DNA of 5,680 bases from Actinomycetota bacterium (GTDB taxonomy: Bacteria > Actinomycetota > Humimicrobiia > Humimicrobiales > Humimicrobiaceae), in assembly GCA_022865545.1 (NCBI GenBank), contig JALHTA010000336.1, positions 1 through 5,680 on the forward strand. The letters are read 5' to 3'. A model generated the notes under the pieces. That model did no database searches. It saw only the letters and a program-made list of their open reading frames with translations, and was not told where the DNA came from. Position numbers and translations under genes: made by a program. Below are positions 1 to 5,680 of the stretch, one piece after another. Positions within the stretch are counted from its first letter, which is position 1, and each line of letters begins with the position of its first letter.

Positions 1-74
1 AATCTGTAATAAGGGTAGATAAGTTCTTCATCCCTGAATACATCTTCTACAAGAATAAACACTTTGTTTCCCAT
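1..74 (-). CDS. DJ-1/PfpI family protein, N-terminal fragment (partial)
   Basis: Reading the minus strand from the ATG at 74-72 gives 24 codons, beginning MGNKVFILVEDVFRDEELIY and continuing PYYR before the window edge. The pattern is a short beta strand (KVFILVED), then an acidic segment (DEE), then L-I-Y-P. It matches the start of the DJ-1/PfpI (class I glutamine amidotransferase-like) family. There an acidic residue at the position of Glu17 contacts the catalytic cysteine of the nucleophile elbow. That cysteine lies beyond the visible part, so activity cannot be judged. Family members include proteases/chaperones, glyoxalases/deglycases and stress proteins, and the exact role is unknown here. 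The protein should be cytoplasmic, since no signal peptide is seen. The start is well supported by GGAGG five bases upstream. It is transcribed divergently from comEA. Confidence 0.75.
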   Translation of the reverse strand, partial: MGNKVFILVEDVFRDEELIYPYYR

Positions 75-79
75 GGTAT

Positions 80-84
80 CCTCC
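80..84 (-). promoter_or_regulatory. Ribosome binding site of the DJ-1/PfpI gene
   Basis: The minus strand reads GGAGG followed by five bases and then ATG. This is a full-strength Shine-Dalgarno at good spacing, and it fixes the start at base 74 for a gene whose body is outside the window. Confidence 0.8.
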
Positions 85-118
85 AGTATTTGAATAATTA
101 GTCCTTAAAGACAGGTTT

Positions 119-147
119 ATTATACTCCCGCCTCTATTCTATGGATA
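119..147 (-). promoter_or_regulatory. Candidate sigma-A promoter for the DJ-1/PfpI gene
   Basis: On the minus strand there is a perfect TATAAT -10 box at 124-119. About 17 bases upstream (147-142) lies only a poor -35 match, TATCCA. Transcription would start near base 112 and give a leader of roughly 40 bases that includes the GGAGG site. A second perfect TATAAT lies at 152-147 on the same strand, so the start could be there or both could be used. AT-rich DNA produces chance -10 boxes; the -10 match and its position are the support. Confidence 0.45.
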
Positions 148-213
148 TTATACTAAAAAAAACCATGAATGATCCAAAAATATGATTCTTATCAGAAAAA
201 GAGCTTAAAATAT

Positions 214-243
214 TTATCAATGATAATTAAATTATGTTAATAT
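214..243 (+). promoter_or_regulatory. Weak candidate promoter for the comEA-comEC-holA run
   Basis: TTATCA (214-219) and TAATAT (238-243) are separated by 18 bases, and the -10 is preceded by TG (235-236), an extended -10 feature. Transcription would start near base 250, about 60 bases before the preferred comEA start. Another -10-like TAAAAT at 206-211 lacks a recognisable -35. Both are imperfect matches in very AT-rich sequence. A competence-specific regulator could act here, but I see no recognisable operator such as a ComK box pair. Confidence 0.25.
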
Positions 244-295
244 GTAAATGTCTAATTGCATAATTTTATTAAGTCATTTCTATTTAAATGCTTTT

Positions 296-300
296 AAGGA
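296..300 (+). promoter_or_regulatory. Probable ribosome binding site of comEA, favouring the start at 311
   Basis: AAGGA ends ten bases before the ATG at 311. The alternative in-frame ATG at 248 is preceded only by AT-rich sequence with no purine-rich Shine-Dalgarno. The spacing is slightly long, so the support is moderate. Confidence 0.45.
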
Positions 301-310
301 TCATGGGGCT

Positions 311-1084
311 ATGAATTTTATAGATATAAGGGAACTTCTTTCAAGGATAAGGTTTCTTGCAAATAATTTAAAGTATAATTCAAAGAAGCACTTTTACCTT
401 ACCACCTTATGTCTTCTAGCCGTACTTGTCCTGGTGTTTACCGCAATATTCATAAAGCAAAGGACTGAGATCATAAGGAAAGAAAATATTGTAAGGAGTT
501 TTTATTCTGATGAAGAAAGCACGGATGAAGAAAGCAAGGTAGGATTATTATTGGAAGAAGAAGCAGCTTCAGCAGGAGAACCGGCAGATCTGGCCGGTGA
601 TGTAGAGGATAAAACATTTTATAAGGTCCATATATGCGGTGAAGTCTATGAACCCGGGGTCTATGATGTGGAGCAAGGTCTCCGTATTGCGGATCTTATT
701 GATCTTGCAGGAGGAGCAACAGATTCTGCATGTCTTGCAGCAGTAAACCTTGCACTGGAAGCAGGCGATGGCCAGAGGATCTATATTCCTTCTTTTGAGG
801 AAGTGGAGCAGGGGAGTTCCCTTTATTATGGAGATTTCTCCTCATCCTATATGGGTAATTCTGGAAATAGCGGTGCGGGAAGTGCATATGGAAATATTGT
901 AAATATAAATACAGCTGGAACCAGCGAACTGGAGAAACTCCCGGGAATAGGTCCTGCAACAGCAAAAAAGATAATAGATCACAGGAATAAATATGGTAGC
1001 TTTAAAAGCAAGGAAGAACTACTGGATATAAGCGGTATTGGGCCAAAAAAATATGAGGAACTTGAAGAGCTTATCAGGATATAA
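311..1084 (+). CDS. comEA: ComEA: membrane-anchored DNA-binding competence protein
   Basis: ComEA is the receptor that binds incoming double-stranded DNA outside the cytoplasmic membrane and hands it to the ComEC channel during transformation. From the start at 311 the protein has 257 residues. A basic N-terminal segment is followed by one membrane helix (about 29-48). Next comes an acidic linker rich in D, E and S (about 66-100), and an SLBB domain (about 104-160; VHICGEVYEPGVY at its start, then LIDLAGGA and a DGQRIYIP end). A Ser/Gly linker (about 169-194) leads to a C-terminal double helix-hairpin-helix domain (195-257) with hairpins LPGIGPATA and ISGIGPKKYE. This is the Gram-positive ComEA layout, and the length is within the usual range. 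An in-frame ATG at 248 would add 21 residues, but it lacks a Shine-Dalgarno and the extension looks unnatural ahead of the anchor. comEC follows after 40 bases, so the two are probably cotranscribed. There is no comEB between them, unlike Bacillus subtilis. Confidence 0.9.
   Translation: MNFIDIRELLSRIRFLANNLKYNSKKHFYLTTLCLLAVLVLVFTAIFIKQRTEIIRKENIVRSFYSDEESTDEESKVGLLLEEEAASAGEPADLAGDVEDKTFYKVHICGEVYEPGVYDVEQGLRIADLIDLAGGATDSACLAAVNLALEAGDGQRIYIPSFEEVEQGSSLYYGDFSSSYMGNSGNSGAGSAYGNIVNINTAGTSELEKLPGIGPATAKKIIDHRNKYGSFKSKEELLDISGIGPKKYEELEELIRI
509..538 (+). repeat. In-frame 15-base tandem duplication in the comEA acidic linker
   Basis: Two adjacent 15-base units, GATGAAGAAAGCACG (509-523) and GATGAAGAAAGCAAG (524-538), differ at one position. 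They encode DEEST then DEESK in the comEA frame, just after the membrane helix. This looks like a recent slippage duplication that lengthened the charged linker by five residues without breaking the frame. Confidence 0.8.
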
Positions 1085-1124
1085 GCGCAAGAGCCGGTCC
1101 GGGTAAGGGTAATAGATCATATAT

Positions 1125-2708
1125 ATGAGAAGATTATACTGGATAACACTGAACAATCATTATATTTTATGGACCATTTTTTTTGGGCTGGGACTTTTTC
1201 TGGGTATAAGACTTCTTCCATATTTTAAAATGTCTTCCTTCCTGTATTTTTCTATTATAAGTACTGTCCTTCTTGCCTCTCTGTTTGGACCTGTCTATAT
1301 CTTAAGGAAAAATACAATATCTGATGGAAATGTCCCGGAAGTTAAAAATTTGCTATTGGTAGTGCTTATCCCGGTAATAGTGATGATGCTGATGGGATAC
1401 CTTGTGGGAGTAAACAGTAAAGAAGCCGGAGGGATCGATCTATCTCCCATGATTGAAAGTGAAGAGCACGGTACTTCAGGGATCATAATAGCAAAAGGCA
1501 GGGTGTCCAGCCATCCTGTCATTAAATACGGAAGCCTGTATTTTGAAATGAATGCAGAATGCTTCTGGCATGCTGCATTCAGTGAAGACAATAAGGGTGA
1601 ATATATTGAAAAGGGGAAAATAAATATTATTCTAAAAAGGCCCGGCGGCCTAAAGATAAAGAGAGACGATTTTATAGAAGTAAAGGGAGAAGCAGGGATA
1701 TCTGCAAATGGTTCACTCGTCAGGGCAAATTCCAGAAATATAAGGCTTATCAATGCTGGCAGTTTTCTGGAAAGAATATTTGAGTTTAGAAAGACTGTAT
1801 ATAATTGCATAAACCGGACCTTTTACAAATATTTGAACTACAGGTATGCGCCTATTGCAGAAGCTCTTATTCTGGGAAACAGGACAAATGTCCCGAACAG
1901 CTTGCAGGATGATTTCAGGCAAAGCGGTACGGCCCACCTTATGGCTATCTCAGGTATGCATATCTCCTTTATCGTGCTTATCATTTATGTCATTACTGGG
2001 AGATCAAGGACAAACTTCATATTGATCATATTTATCATCATATTTCTTGTGATGTATAATTATTTGCTCGGGCTTAAGGCAAGCGTGCTCAGGGCTTCCA
2101 TTTGGATGATGTCTGCGGCAGTGGCTGCACAGTGGAACCGACAGTCAAATAAGCCCAGGATATTATGTATTTCATTTATTCTGTTTCTCATCCTTAATCC
2201 ATCATTTACCCATGATATAGGTTTCTGGTTTTCCTTTTCAGCTATGGCGGGTGTTGTTTTTGTATATCCCCTTTATATAAAGATCTTATCCAATATTCCG
2301 CTAGTAAAAAGAATTGCCGGCAGCCCTATATTTGGAACTCTTGTTCTCACTATTTCCATACAGCTGGTATGCGGTCCGCTTATCCTTTATTATTTTAATT
2401 ACCTCCCTCTTATATCTGTATTATCAAATATCTTTATATTGCCTTTTTTCTACATGCTACTATTATTGCTTATGATATCGGCATTATTTGCGGTCATCTG
2501 GCCTCCCCTTGGGGGAATCATTTTAAAAGCCACGCCACCTTTATTTAAGATAATGAGCTGGCTGGCCGGTTTTTTTTCAAAACCCGGTCTTCCAGTGGTC
2601 AGAGCTTCAAATATGATGCCTTTACAGTTGTCCATATACTATCTGTCTCTATTTGTAATCTTAATTATTGTCCACAGTGCACTTGAGAAAAAAATGAGGG
2701 CTAAATGA
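1125..2708 (+). CDS. comEC: ComEC/Rec2 family DNA uptake channel, MBL-less form
   Basis: ComEC forms the cytoplasmic-membrane channel that admits single-stranded DNA during natural transformation. The 527-residue protein opens with membrane helices (about 12-60 and 75-96). A soluble OB-fold-like region of the DUF4131 type follows (about 115-210; GKINIILKRPGG then IEVKGEA). The multi-helix competence domain runs from about 240 to 520. Its family signatures are ALILGNR (247-253), SGTAHLMAISGMHISF (267-282), a VLRAS segment (321-325), DIGFWFSFSAM (364-374) and SNIFILPF (434-441). After a last helix (about 502-518) it ends in a short basic tail. The C-terminal metallo-beta-lactamase domain seen in longer homologues (about 750-800 residues, e.g. 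B. subtilis) is absent, and no HxHxDH motif occurs in the downstream gene. The start at 1125 gives a natural hydrophobic N terminus, although the nearest purine-rich stretch (AAGGG, 1105-1109) is far upstream. Translational coupling to comEA is possible. Confidence 0.9.
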   Translation: MRRLYWITLNNHYILWTIFFGLGLFLGIRLLPYFKMSSFLYFSIISTVLLASLFGPVYILRKNTISDGNVPEVKNLLLVVLIPVIVMMLMGYLVGVNSKEAGGIDLSPMIESEEHGTSGIIIAKGRVSSHPVIKYGSLYFEMNAECFWHAAFSEDNKGEYIEKGKINIILKRPGGLKIKRDDFIEVKGEAGISANGSLVRANSRNIRLINAGSFLERIFEFRKTVYNCINRTFYKYLNYRYAPIAEALILGNRTNVPNSLQDDFRQSGTAHLMAISGMHISFIVLIIYVITGRSRTNFILIIFIIIFLVMYNYLLGLKASVLRASIWMMSAAVAAQWNRQSNKPRILCISFILFLILNPSFTHDIGFWFSFSAMAGVVFVYPLYIKILSNIPLVKRIAGSPIFGTLVLTISIQLVCGPLILYYFNYLPLISVLSNIFILPFFYMLLLLLMISALFAVIWPPLGGIILKATPPLFKIMSWLAGFFSKPGLPVVRASNMMPLQLSIYYLSLFVILIIVHSALEKKMRAK

Positions 2709-2751
2709 TTTGATTTTTAATAATAAGTGATAGAAAATTAGGGGACATAAA

Positions 2752-2757
2752 AAGGAG
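2752..2757 (+). promoter_or_regulatory. Strong ribosome binding site supporting the TTG start of holA
   Basis: AAGGAG lies five bases before TTG at 2763. No ATG near this position would give an equally well placed start, so this near-perfect Shine-Dalgarno decides for the TTG. It may offset the weaker initiation codon. Confidence 0.75.
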
Positions 2758-2762
2758 AACAA

Positions 2763-3773
2763 TTGCCGGAAGAAAAAAACAAGATCGATAAATTAAAAAA
2801 AGCTTATCTCTATATAAGCCGGAACCCATCTGTACTTGAAGAAAAAGTAGGGGAGATAAAGAGCTTTATAGAAGACAAAATAAATACTGAGACTGATTAT
2901 AAAGTCTTTAGGCCTGATTCAGAGAATACCGATGGTGAACTTGAAAACTATATATCTACCCCTTCTCTTTTTTCCTCCCGGAAGATCGCGGTAATTAGAA
3001 ATATTGAGAAGTTCAATGCAAAATTCCAAAAGACAATTGCAAAAACAATTAATGGACAAGATATAGTATTCATACTCACTGCCTCAAGTGAAAAGATAAA
3101 TAAGGCTCTTCTTGATGCTTTAAAGCAGGAAGGTTCAATAAAGAAACTAAGGCCCCCTGCCGGAAAAGATATGCTAAAGTGGCTTGAAAATAAAGCTTCT
3201 GTTGATGGAATAGTTTTTACAGATGAGGCTAAAAGCCTTCTTATTGAAAATGTGAATCTTGACCAGAACCTTCTTAAAAATGAATACTCGAAACTCTATG
3301 ATTATATAAGTTCTGAAGATAAAAAGATCATTGAAGGTAAGGCAGTAAGGCACCTTGTTCCCAGGGTGTATTCCATGAAAATATTTGACCTGGTGGATTA
3401 TTTGGGTGGGAGAGATAAGAATGGAAGCATAGCAGCCCTGGAGGAGATACTTTCAGAAGACAGCAATCTATTGGGGCTGATCACACTTATTCACAGGATG
3501 TTTAAGAGTATGCTTTATATAAAGACAGGTGATGGAACCACGGGAGTAACTGCATTTCTTGAAAAGAATATAAATATGCCCCCATATTTTATTGGAAAAC
3601 TTGTTAATAAGTATATTAAGTTTTCACGGAACTATTCAAATGAAGAGATAGTAAAAATATTTGATCTATTAAATGATTATGATATAAAGTTCAGGATAGA
3701 TCCCTCTGAAAATAAAAACCTTGCAAAAAGAATGATAGCCCAGATAACCGATATAAAATCTAAAGAATTTTGA
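2763..3773 (+). CDS. holA: DNA polymerase III delta subunit (clamp loader)
   Basis: HolA is the delta subunit of the clamp-loader complex. It opens the beta sliding clamp so the clamp can be placed on primed DNA during replication, in the cytoplasm. The 336-residue product has the family's usual length (about 330-345). The N-terminal domain (about 10-130) contains the family pattern of a beta strand, then STPSLFSSRKIAVIRN (65-80) and DIVFILTAS (100-108). The middle domain (about 132-195) has KDMLKWLENKA and LLKNEYSKLYDY, equivalent to the usual 'L.NEl.KL' motif. The C-terminal helical collar domain (about 200-336) has FDLVDYLGGRDKNGSIAALE (208-227) and the LLGLITLIHRMFKSML helix (236-251). 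The usual Gly-x-Glu turn in the first strand-helix unit is replaced by YISRNPSVLEE (17-27), a sign of divergence in the inactive AAA+ fold. It starts with TTG, 54 bases after comEC, and faces rpsT. Confidence 0.88.
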   Translation: MPEEKNKIDKLKKAYLYISRNPSVLEEKVGEIKSFIEDKINTETDYKVFRPDSENTDGELENYISTPSLFSSRKIAVIRNIEKFNAKFQKTIAKTINGQDIVFILTASSEKINKALLDALKQEGSIKKLRPPAGKDMLKWLENKASVDGIVFTDEAKSLLIENVNLDQNLLKNEYSKLYDYISSEDKKIIEGKAVRHLVPRVYSMKIFDLVDYLGGRDKNGSIAALEEILSEDSNLLGLITLIHRMFKSMLYIKTGDGTTGVTAFLEKNINMPPYFIGKLVNKYIKFSRNYSNEEIVKIFDLLNDYDIKFRIDPSENKNLAKRMIAQITDIKSKEF

Positions 3774-3778
3774 TTTAT

Positions 3779-3803
3779 TTTAGATCCGTTATGACGGGCT
3801 AAG
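3779..3803. terminator. Weak hairpin in the convergent holA/rpsT gap
   Basis: The inner stem CCGT (3786-3789) pairs with ACGG (3794-3797) around a TATG loop. An outer stem TTTAG (3779-3783) pairs with CTAAG (3799-3803), including one T-G pair. Base 3784 is bulged and 3785/3798 can form another wobble. On the plus strand it is followed by a loosely T-rich stretch (TTCTTGTGTTATTT) that runs into the end of rpsT, so it could terminate holA transcripts. On the minus strand no T tract follows. The short GC core makes this a modest candidate. Confidence 0.4.
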
Positions 3804-3811
3804 TTCTTGTG

Positions 3812-4078
3812 TTATTTCTCTAAGGAATTAACAAGCTTTGCAGCCTGAGATTTCTTATTTGCAGAATAATTTTTATGGACTGCACTCTTTTTAACAGCCT
3901 TATCAAGAGCTTTATCCAGTTTAGCCAGATTTGACTTTGCATCTTCCAGTTTTTTTTCTTCAACAGAAGTGGCCAGGGTTTTCTGAGCTGTTTTTATAAC
4001 GGACTTTAAAGCTTTATTCTTTATTGTTCTCTTTTTATTCTGCCTATCACGTTTTATCTGCGATTTAATATTCGGCAT
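3812..4078 (-). CDS. rpsT: 30S ribosomal protein S20
   Basis: S20 binds 16S rRNA in the body of the small subunit and helps early 30S assembly. The 88-residue product has the usual length and the canonical opening MPNIKSQIKRDRQNKKRTIKNKALKS. It is highly basic and forms a helical bundle, with the expected C-terminal half (LDKALDKAVKKSAVHKNYSANKKSQAAKLVNSLEK, residues 54-88). The start at 4078 is fixed by GGAGG eight bases upstream. It is a single gene on the minus strand, convergent with holA across 38 bases and divergent from murJ across 159 bases. S20 is autoregulated in Escherichia coli, but I see no structure here that shows this. Confidence 0.96.
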   Translation of the reverse strand: MPNIKSQIKRDRQNKKRTIKNKALKSVIKTAQKTLATSVEEKKLEDAKSNLAKLDKALDKAVKKSAVHKNYSANKKSQAAKLVNSLEK

Positions 4079-4086
4079 CTATTTTT

Positions 4087-4091
4087 CCTCC
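4087..4091 (-). promoter_or_regulatory. Ribosome binding site of rpsT
   Basis: The minus strand reads TTTGGAGG, then eight bases, then ATG. This is a strong Shine-Dalgarno, as expected for a highly expressed ribosomal protein. Confidence 0.8.
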
Positions 4092-4124
4092 AAAGTATTG
4101 AACTTCTATGGCAAACAAGGTGAT

Positions 4125-4133
4125 ATTTTAGCA
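4125..4133 (-). promoter_or_regulatory. Candidate extended -10 promoter of rpsT
   Basis: The minus strand reads TGCTAAAAT, an extended -10 element with TAAAAT at 4130-4125. Upstream lies an A/T-tract region (about 4134-4153). The -35 position holds only TTTTTA, so the promoter would rely on the TG extension and perhaps the A/T tracts as an UP-like element. The transcript would start near 4118 with a leader of about 40 bases. Confidence 0.45.
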
Positions 4134-4162
4134 CTTTTTTTAATAAATAAAAACACTTATTA

Positions 4163-4191
4163 TTGGCTTATTTACAATGATATATTACAAT
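4163..4191 (+). promoter_or_regulatory. Candidate sigma-A promoter of murJ
   Basis: TTGGCT (4163-4168) matches four of six consensus -35 bases. TACAAT (4186-4191) matches five of six -10 bases. The spacer is the optimal 17 bases. Transcription would start near 4198, giving a leader of about 40 bases before the murJ ATG. It lies back to back with the rpsT promoter in the same spacer. Confidence 0.45.
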
Positions 4192-4237
4192 CCATGAGTA
4201 TCATAAGTTAGGAAAACATATCAAAGAAAAGACATAT

Positions 4238-5680
4238 ATGAGCAAAGACTTGTTTATTTCAAGGAAAAGGATTTTTGGCGCCACAGTATTGGTAGTCATT
4301 GCGATACTACTCTCCAAGGTGTCCGGTCTTGTACGGGACCAGATAATGGCGGGATATTTCGGTATCAGTTTTGAGACCGATGCTTTTGTCTGGGCAAATT
4401 ATATACCAAATCTTTTCCGGATACTTTTTGCAGAATCCCTTATTATTGCAGCATTTATTCCCATATATTCCAGGTATATAAAGAAAAGGAGCCTTGAAGA
4501 CAGCCGCATATTTGTAAGCTCCATATCAAATATAATGATCATTTGTTTTTCAGTGATAGCACTGGTAATATTTATTTTTTCACCGCAGATAGGAACACTG
4601 CTTTCAAGTATTTCAGGTAATCAGATGGATATTGCAGGATTTGCCACTATGAACCGCATAATGATCTTTTCAATGCTTACCCTGGGTTTGTCAGGTCTTG
4701 TCACTGGCATTTTAAATTCCCATAATCTTTTTACCCTGCCTTCACTCGCACCTTTCGTAATGAATGTAGTCACGATTATCTTTGTTGCCACTCTTTATTC
4801 AAGACTTGGCATATATGCAATGGCGATAGGAGCTATGGCAGGATCACTCATGCACCTTCTCGTGCAGATCCCACAGCTAAGGATTGCCGGACCAGAATTC
4901 AGGTCGTCTATCTTTGGCCAGAAATCTTTAAAGGACAATATAATACGGAGACTCAAAGAAAGATTTACACTTGATCTCAAGCATGAGGGAGTAAAAGAGA
5001 TCTTTGCTTTGATGTTTCCCATCCTTTTGAGCCTTGGTGCGGTCCAGCTCAATAATAGTGTGGACAATTTCTTTGCATTAAACCTTGGAGCCGGAAACAC
5101 CACGGCACTGACACTTTCATGGAGAGTGGCAAATCTGCCTTTAGGAGTGTTTACAGTTGCGATAATAACAGTGCTGTATCCATTGATGTCAAGACAGGCC
5201 GCAAGTGATGATACCGGAGGCATAAAGGAGAGTTTCTCTCTTGGTGTGAGGGAGATAGGCTATATGATGCTGCCTGCCACTATGGGGCTGGCAATCCTTT
5301 CTTATCCCATAATCAAAGTCTTGTTTGAACATGGTAATTTCGGTCCAGACGAGACACTCAAAGTATCATATATCCTTATTTTTCATAGTCTTGGACTTGT
5401 ATTTTTTGGACTTCTTATGATCTTAAACCGGGTTTTTTACGCCTTCAAAAATGTTAAAACGCCACTTAAGGTCGCAAGTATATCGATAATCATAAATCTT
5501 GTCCTTGACTGGGTGCTTATAAAGTTTATGGATGTCAGCGGCCTGGCCCTTTCGACTGCCCTTGTGGCCCTTTTCAATGTAGTAGTGCTCCTGATCATAC
5601 TGCGTAAAAAAGTCGGAAATCTTGGAGCCAAAAGGATAGTAAGCTCTTACTGGAAAATCCTGGTCTCGACGGGTATTGCG
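4238..5680 (+). CDS. murJ: MurJ lipid II flippase (MviN family), 3' end off the window
   Basis: MurJ flips the peptidoglycan precursor lipid II across the cytoplasmic membrane (MOP exporter superfamily). The open frame has 481 codons to the edge; full proteins have about 510-530, so only the last helix or so is missing. The N-terminal signature is strong: SKVSGLVRDQIMAGYFG (26-42), TDAF (47-50), then IPNLFRILFAESLIIAAFIPIY (56-77). Later family segments are GILNS (157-161), LAPFVMNV (170-177), LGAVQLNNSVDNFFA (266-280), NLPLGVFTVAIITVLYP (299-315) and LFEHGNFGPDET (362-373). Aligned by eye to E. coli MurJ, Arg24, Asp39, Arg52 and Arg270 correspond to Arg33, Asp48, Arg61 and Arg296, while Arg18 becomes Lys27 and Asp269 becomes Trp295. 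The cytoplasmic loop between helices 6 and 7 (about 214-258) is long and charged. ATG at 4238 is the first start available in this frame after a long stretch; only weak purine-rich sequence (AAAGAAAAG, 4223-4231) precedes it. Expression is probably monocistronic or leads an operon to the right. Confidence 0.92.
   Translation, partial: MSKDLFISRKRIFGATVLVVIAILLSKVSGLVRDQIMAGYFGISFETDAFVWANYIPNLFRILFAESLIIAAFIPIYSRYIKKRSLEDSRIFVSSISNIMIICFSVIALVIFIFSPQIGTLLSSISGNQMDIAGFATMNRIMIFSMLTLGLSGLVTGILNSHNLFTLPSLAPFVMNVVTIIFVATLYSRLGIYAMAIGAMAGSLMHLLVQIPQLRIAGPEFRSSIFGQKSLKDNIIRRLKERFTLDLKHEGVKEIFALMFPILLSLGAVQLNNSVDNFFALNLGAGNTTALTLSWRVANLPLGVFTVAIITVLYPLMSRQAASDDTGGIKESFSLGVREIGYMMLPATMGLAILSYPIIKVLFEHGNFGPDETLKVSYILIFHSLGLVFFGLLMILNRVFYAFKNVKTPLKVASISIIINLVLDWVLIKFMDVSGLALSTALVALFNVVVLLIILRKKVGNLGAKRIVSSYWKILVSTGIA

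Noticed and set aside
155..162. Run of eight A bases in the DJ-1/comEA spacer, a T run on the minus strand
   Set aside because: No stem precedes it in the minus direction and no minus-strand gene ends there, so it is not a terminator.
580..598. Inverted repeat ACCGGC/GCCGGT with a seven-base loop
   Set aside because: It lies inside the comEA coding sequence (acidic linker), has no T tract, and the codons fully explain it; no sign of a terminator or protein site.
1638..1651. GC-rich hairpin AGGCC-CGGC-GGCCT in AT-rich surroundings
   Set aside because: It encodes the KRPGGL segment of the ComEC OB-like domain in frame, and there is no following T run, so an RNA role is unlikely.
1295..1937. 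Open frames on the minus strand inside comEC
   Set aside because: They are antisense to well-conserved comEC codons, have no convincing ribosome binding site and resemble no protein family I recognise.
2506..2517. Palindromic CCCCTTGGGG in comEC
   Set aside because: The arms leave too short a loop for a stable hairpin, and the bases encode a normal membrane-loop PPLGG segment.
2709..2762. Possible internal promoter ahead of holA (TTGATT at 2710-2715)
   Set aside because: No acceptable -10 hexamer lies at 16-18 bases; the gap is simple AT-rich sequence plus the ribosome binding site.
4795..5631. Open frames on the minus strand inside murJ
   Set aside because: They mirror a strongly recognisable murJ reading frame; their composition (Ser/Thr/Leu/Arg-rich, no domain) is typical of antisense shadows.

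Overview
The window is a chromosomal housekeeping and competence segment of an AT-rich bacterium. ComEA has the anchor + SLBB + double helix-hairpin-helix layout typical of Bacillota and Actinomycetota. The order comEA-comEC-holA facing a convergent rpsT is also familiar from those phyla. Codon use leans strongly to ATA for Ile and AGG/AGA for Arg. I infer a low-GC, Gram-positive-like lineage: Bacillota, or a low-GC deep-branching relative of Actinomycetota. The sequence alone does not settle the phylum.

Layout. Bases 1-74 (minus strand) hold the first 24 codons of a DJ-1/PfpI-family protein with a clear ribosome binding site. Bases 75-310 are an AT-rich divergent spacer with -10-like boxes on both strands. 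Bases 311-3773 (plus strand) are a three-gene run: comEA (membrane-anchored DNA-binding protein), comEC (DNA uptake channel, lacking the C-terminal metallo-beta-lactamase domain) and holA (DNA polymerase III delta, TTG start). Gaps between them are 40 and 54 bases. A weak hairpin lies in the 38-base convergent gap. Then comes rpsT (ribosomal protein S20, minus strand, 3812-4078). A 159-base divergent spacer carries candidate promoters for rpsT and murJ. murJ (lipid II flippase, plus strand, 4238 onward) runs off the right edge with 481 codons visible.

How the genes fit together. ComEA and ComEC are successive parts of the transformation machinery: ComEA binds incoming double-stranded DNA outside the membrane, and ComEC passes a single strand through it. 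holA (replisome clamp loading), rpsT (30S assembly) and murJ (peptidoglycan precursor export) are core growth genes with no specific link to uptake.

I found no mobile element, CRISPR array, tRNA, rRNA, riboswitch or evidence of an undescribed multi-gene system. The points worth a second look are small: the MBL-less ComEC, two substitutions at functionally important MurJ positions plus a charged loop insertion, an in-frame acidic tandem duplication in ComEA, an atypical HolA N terminus, and start-codon or promoter questions.
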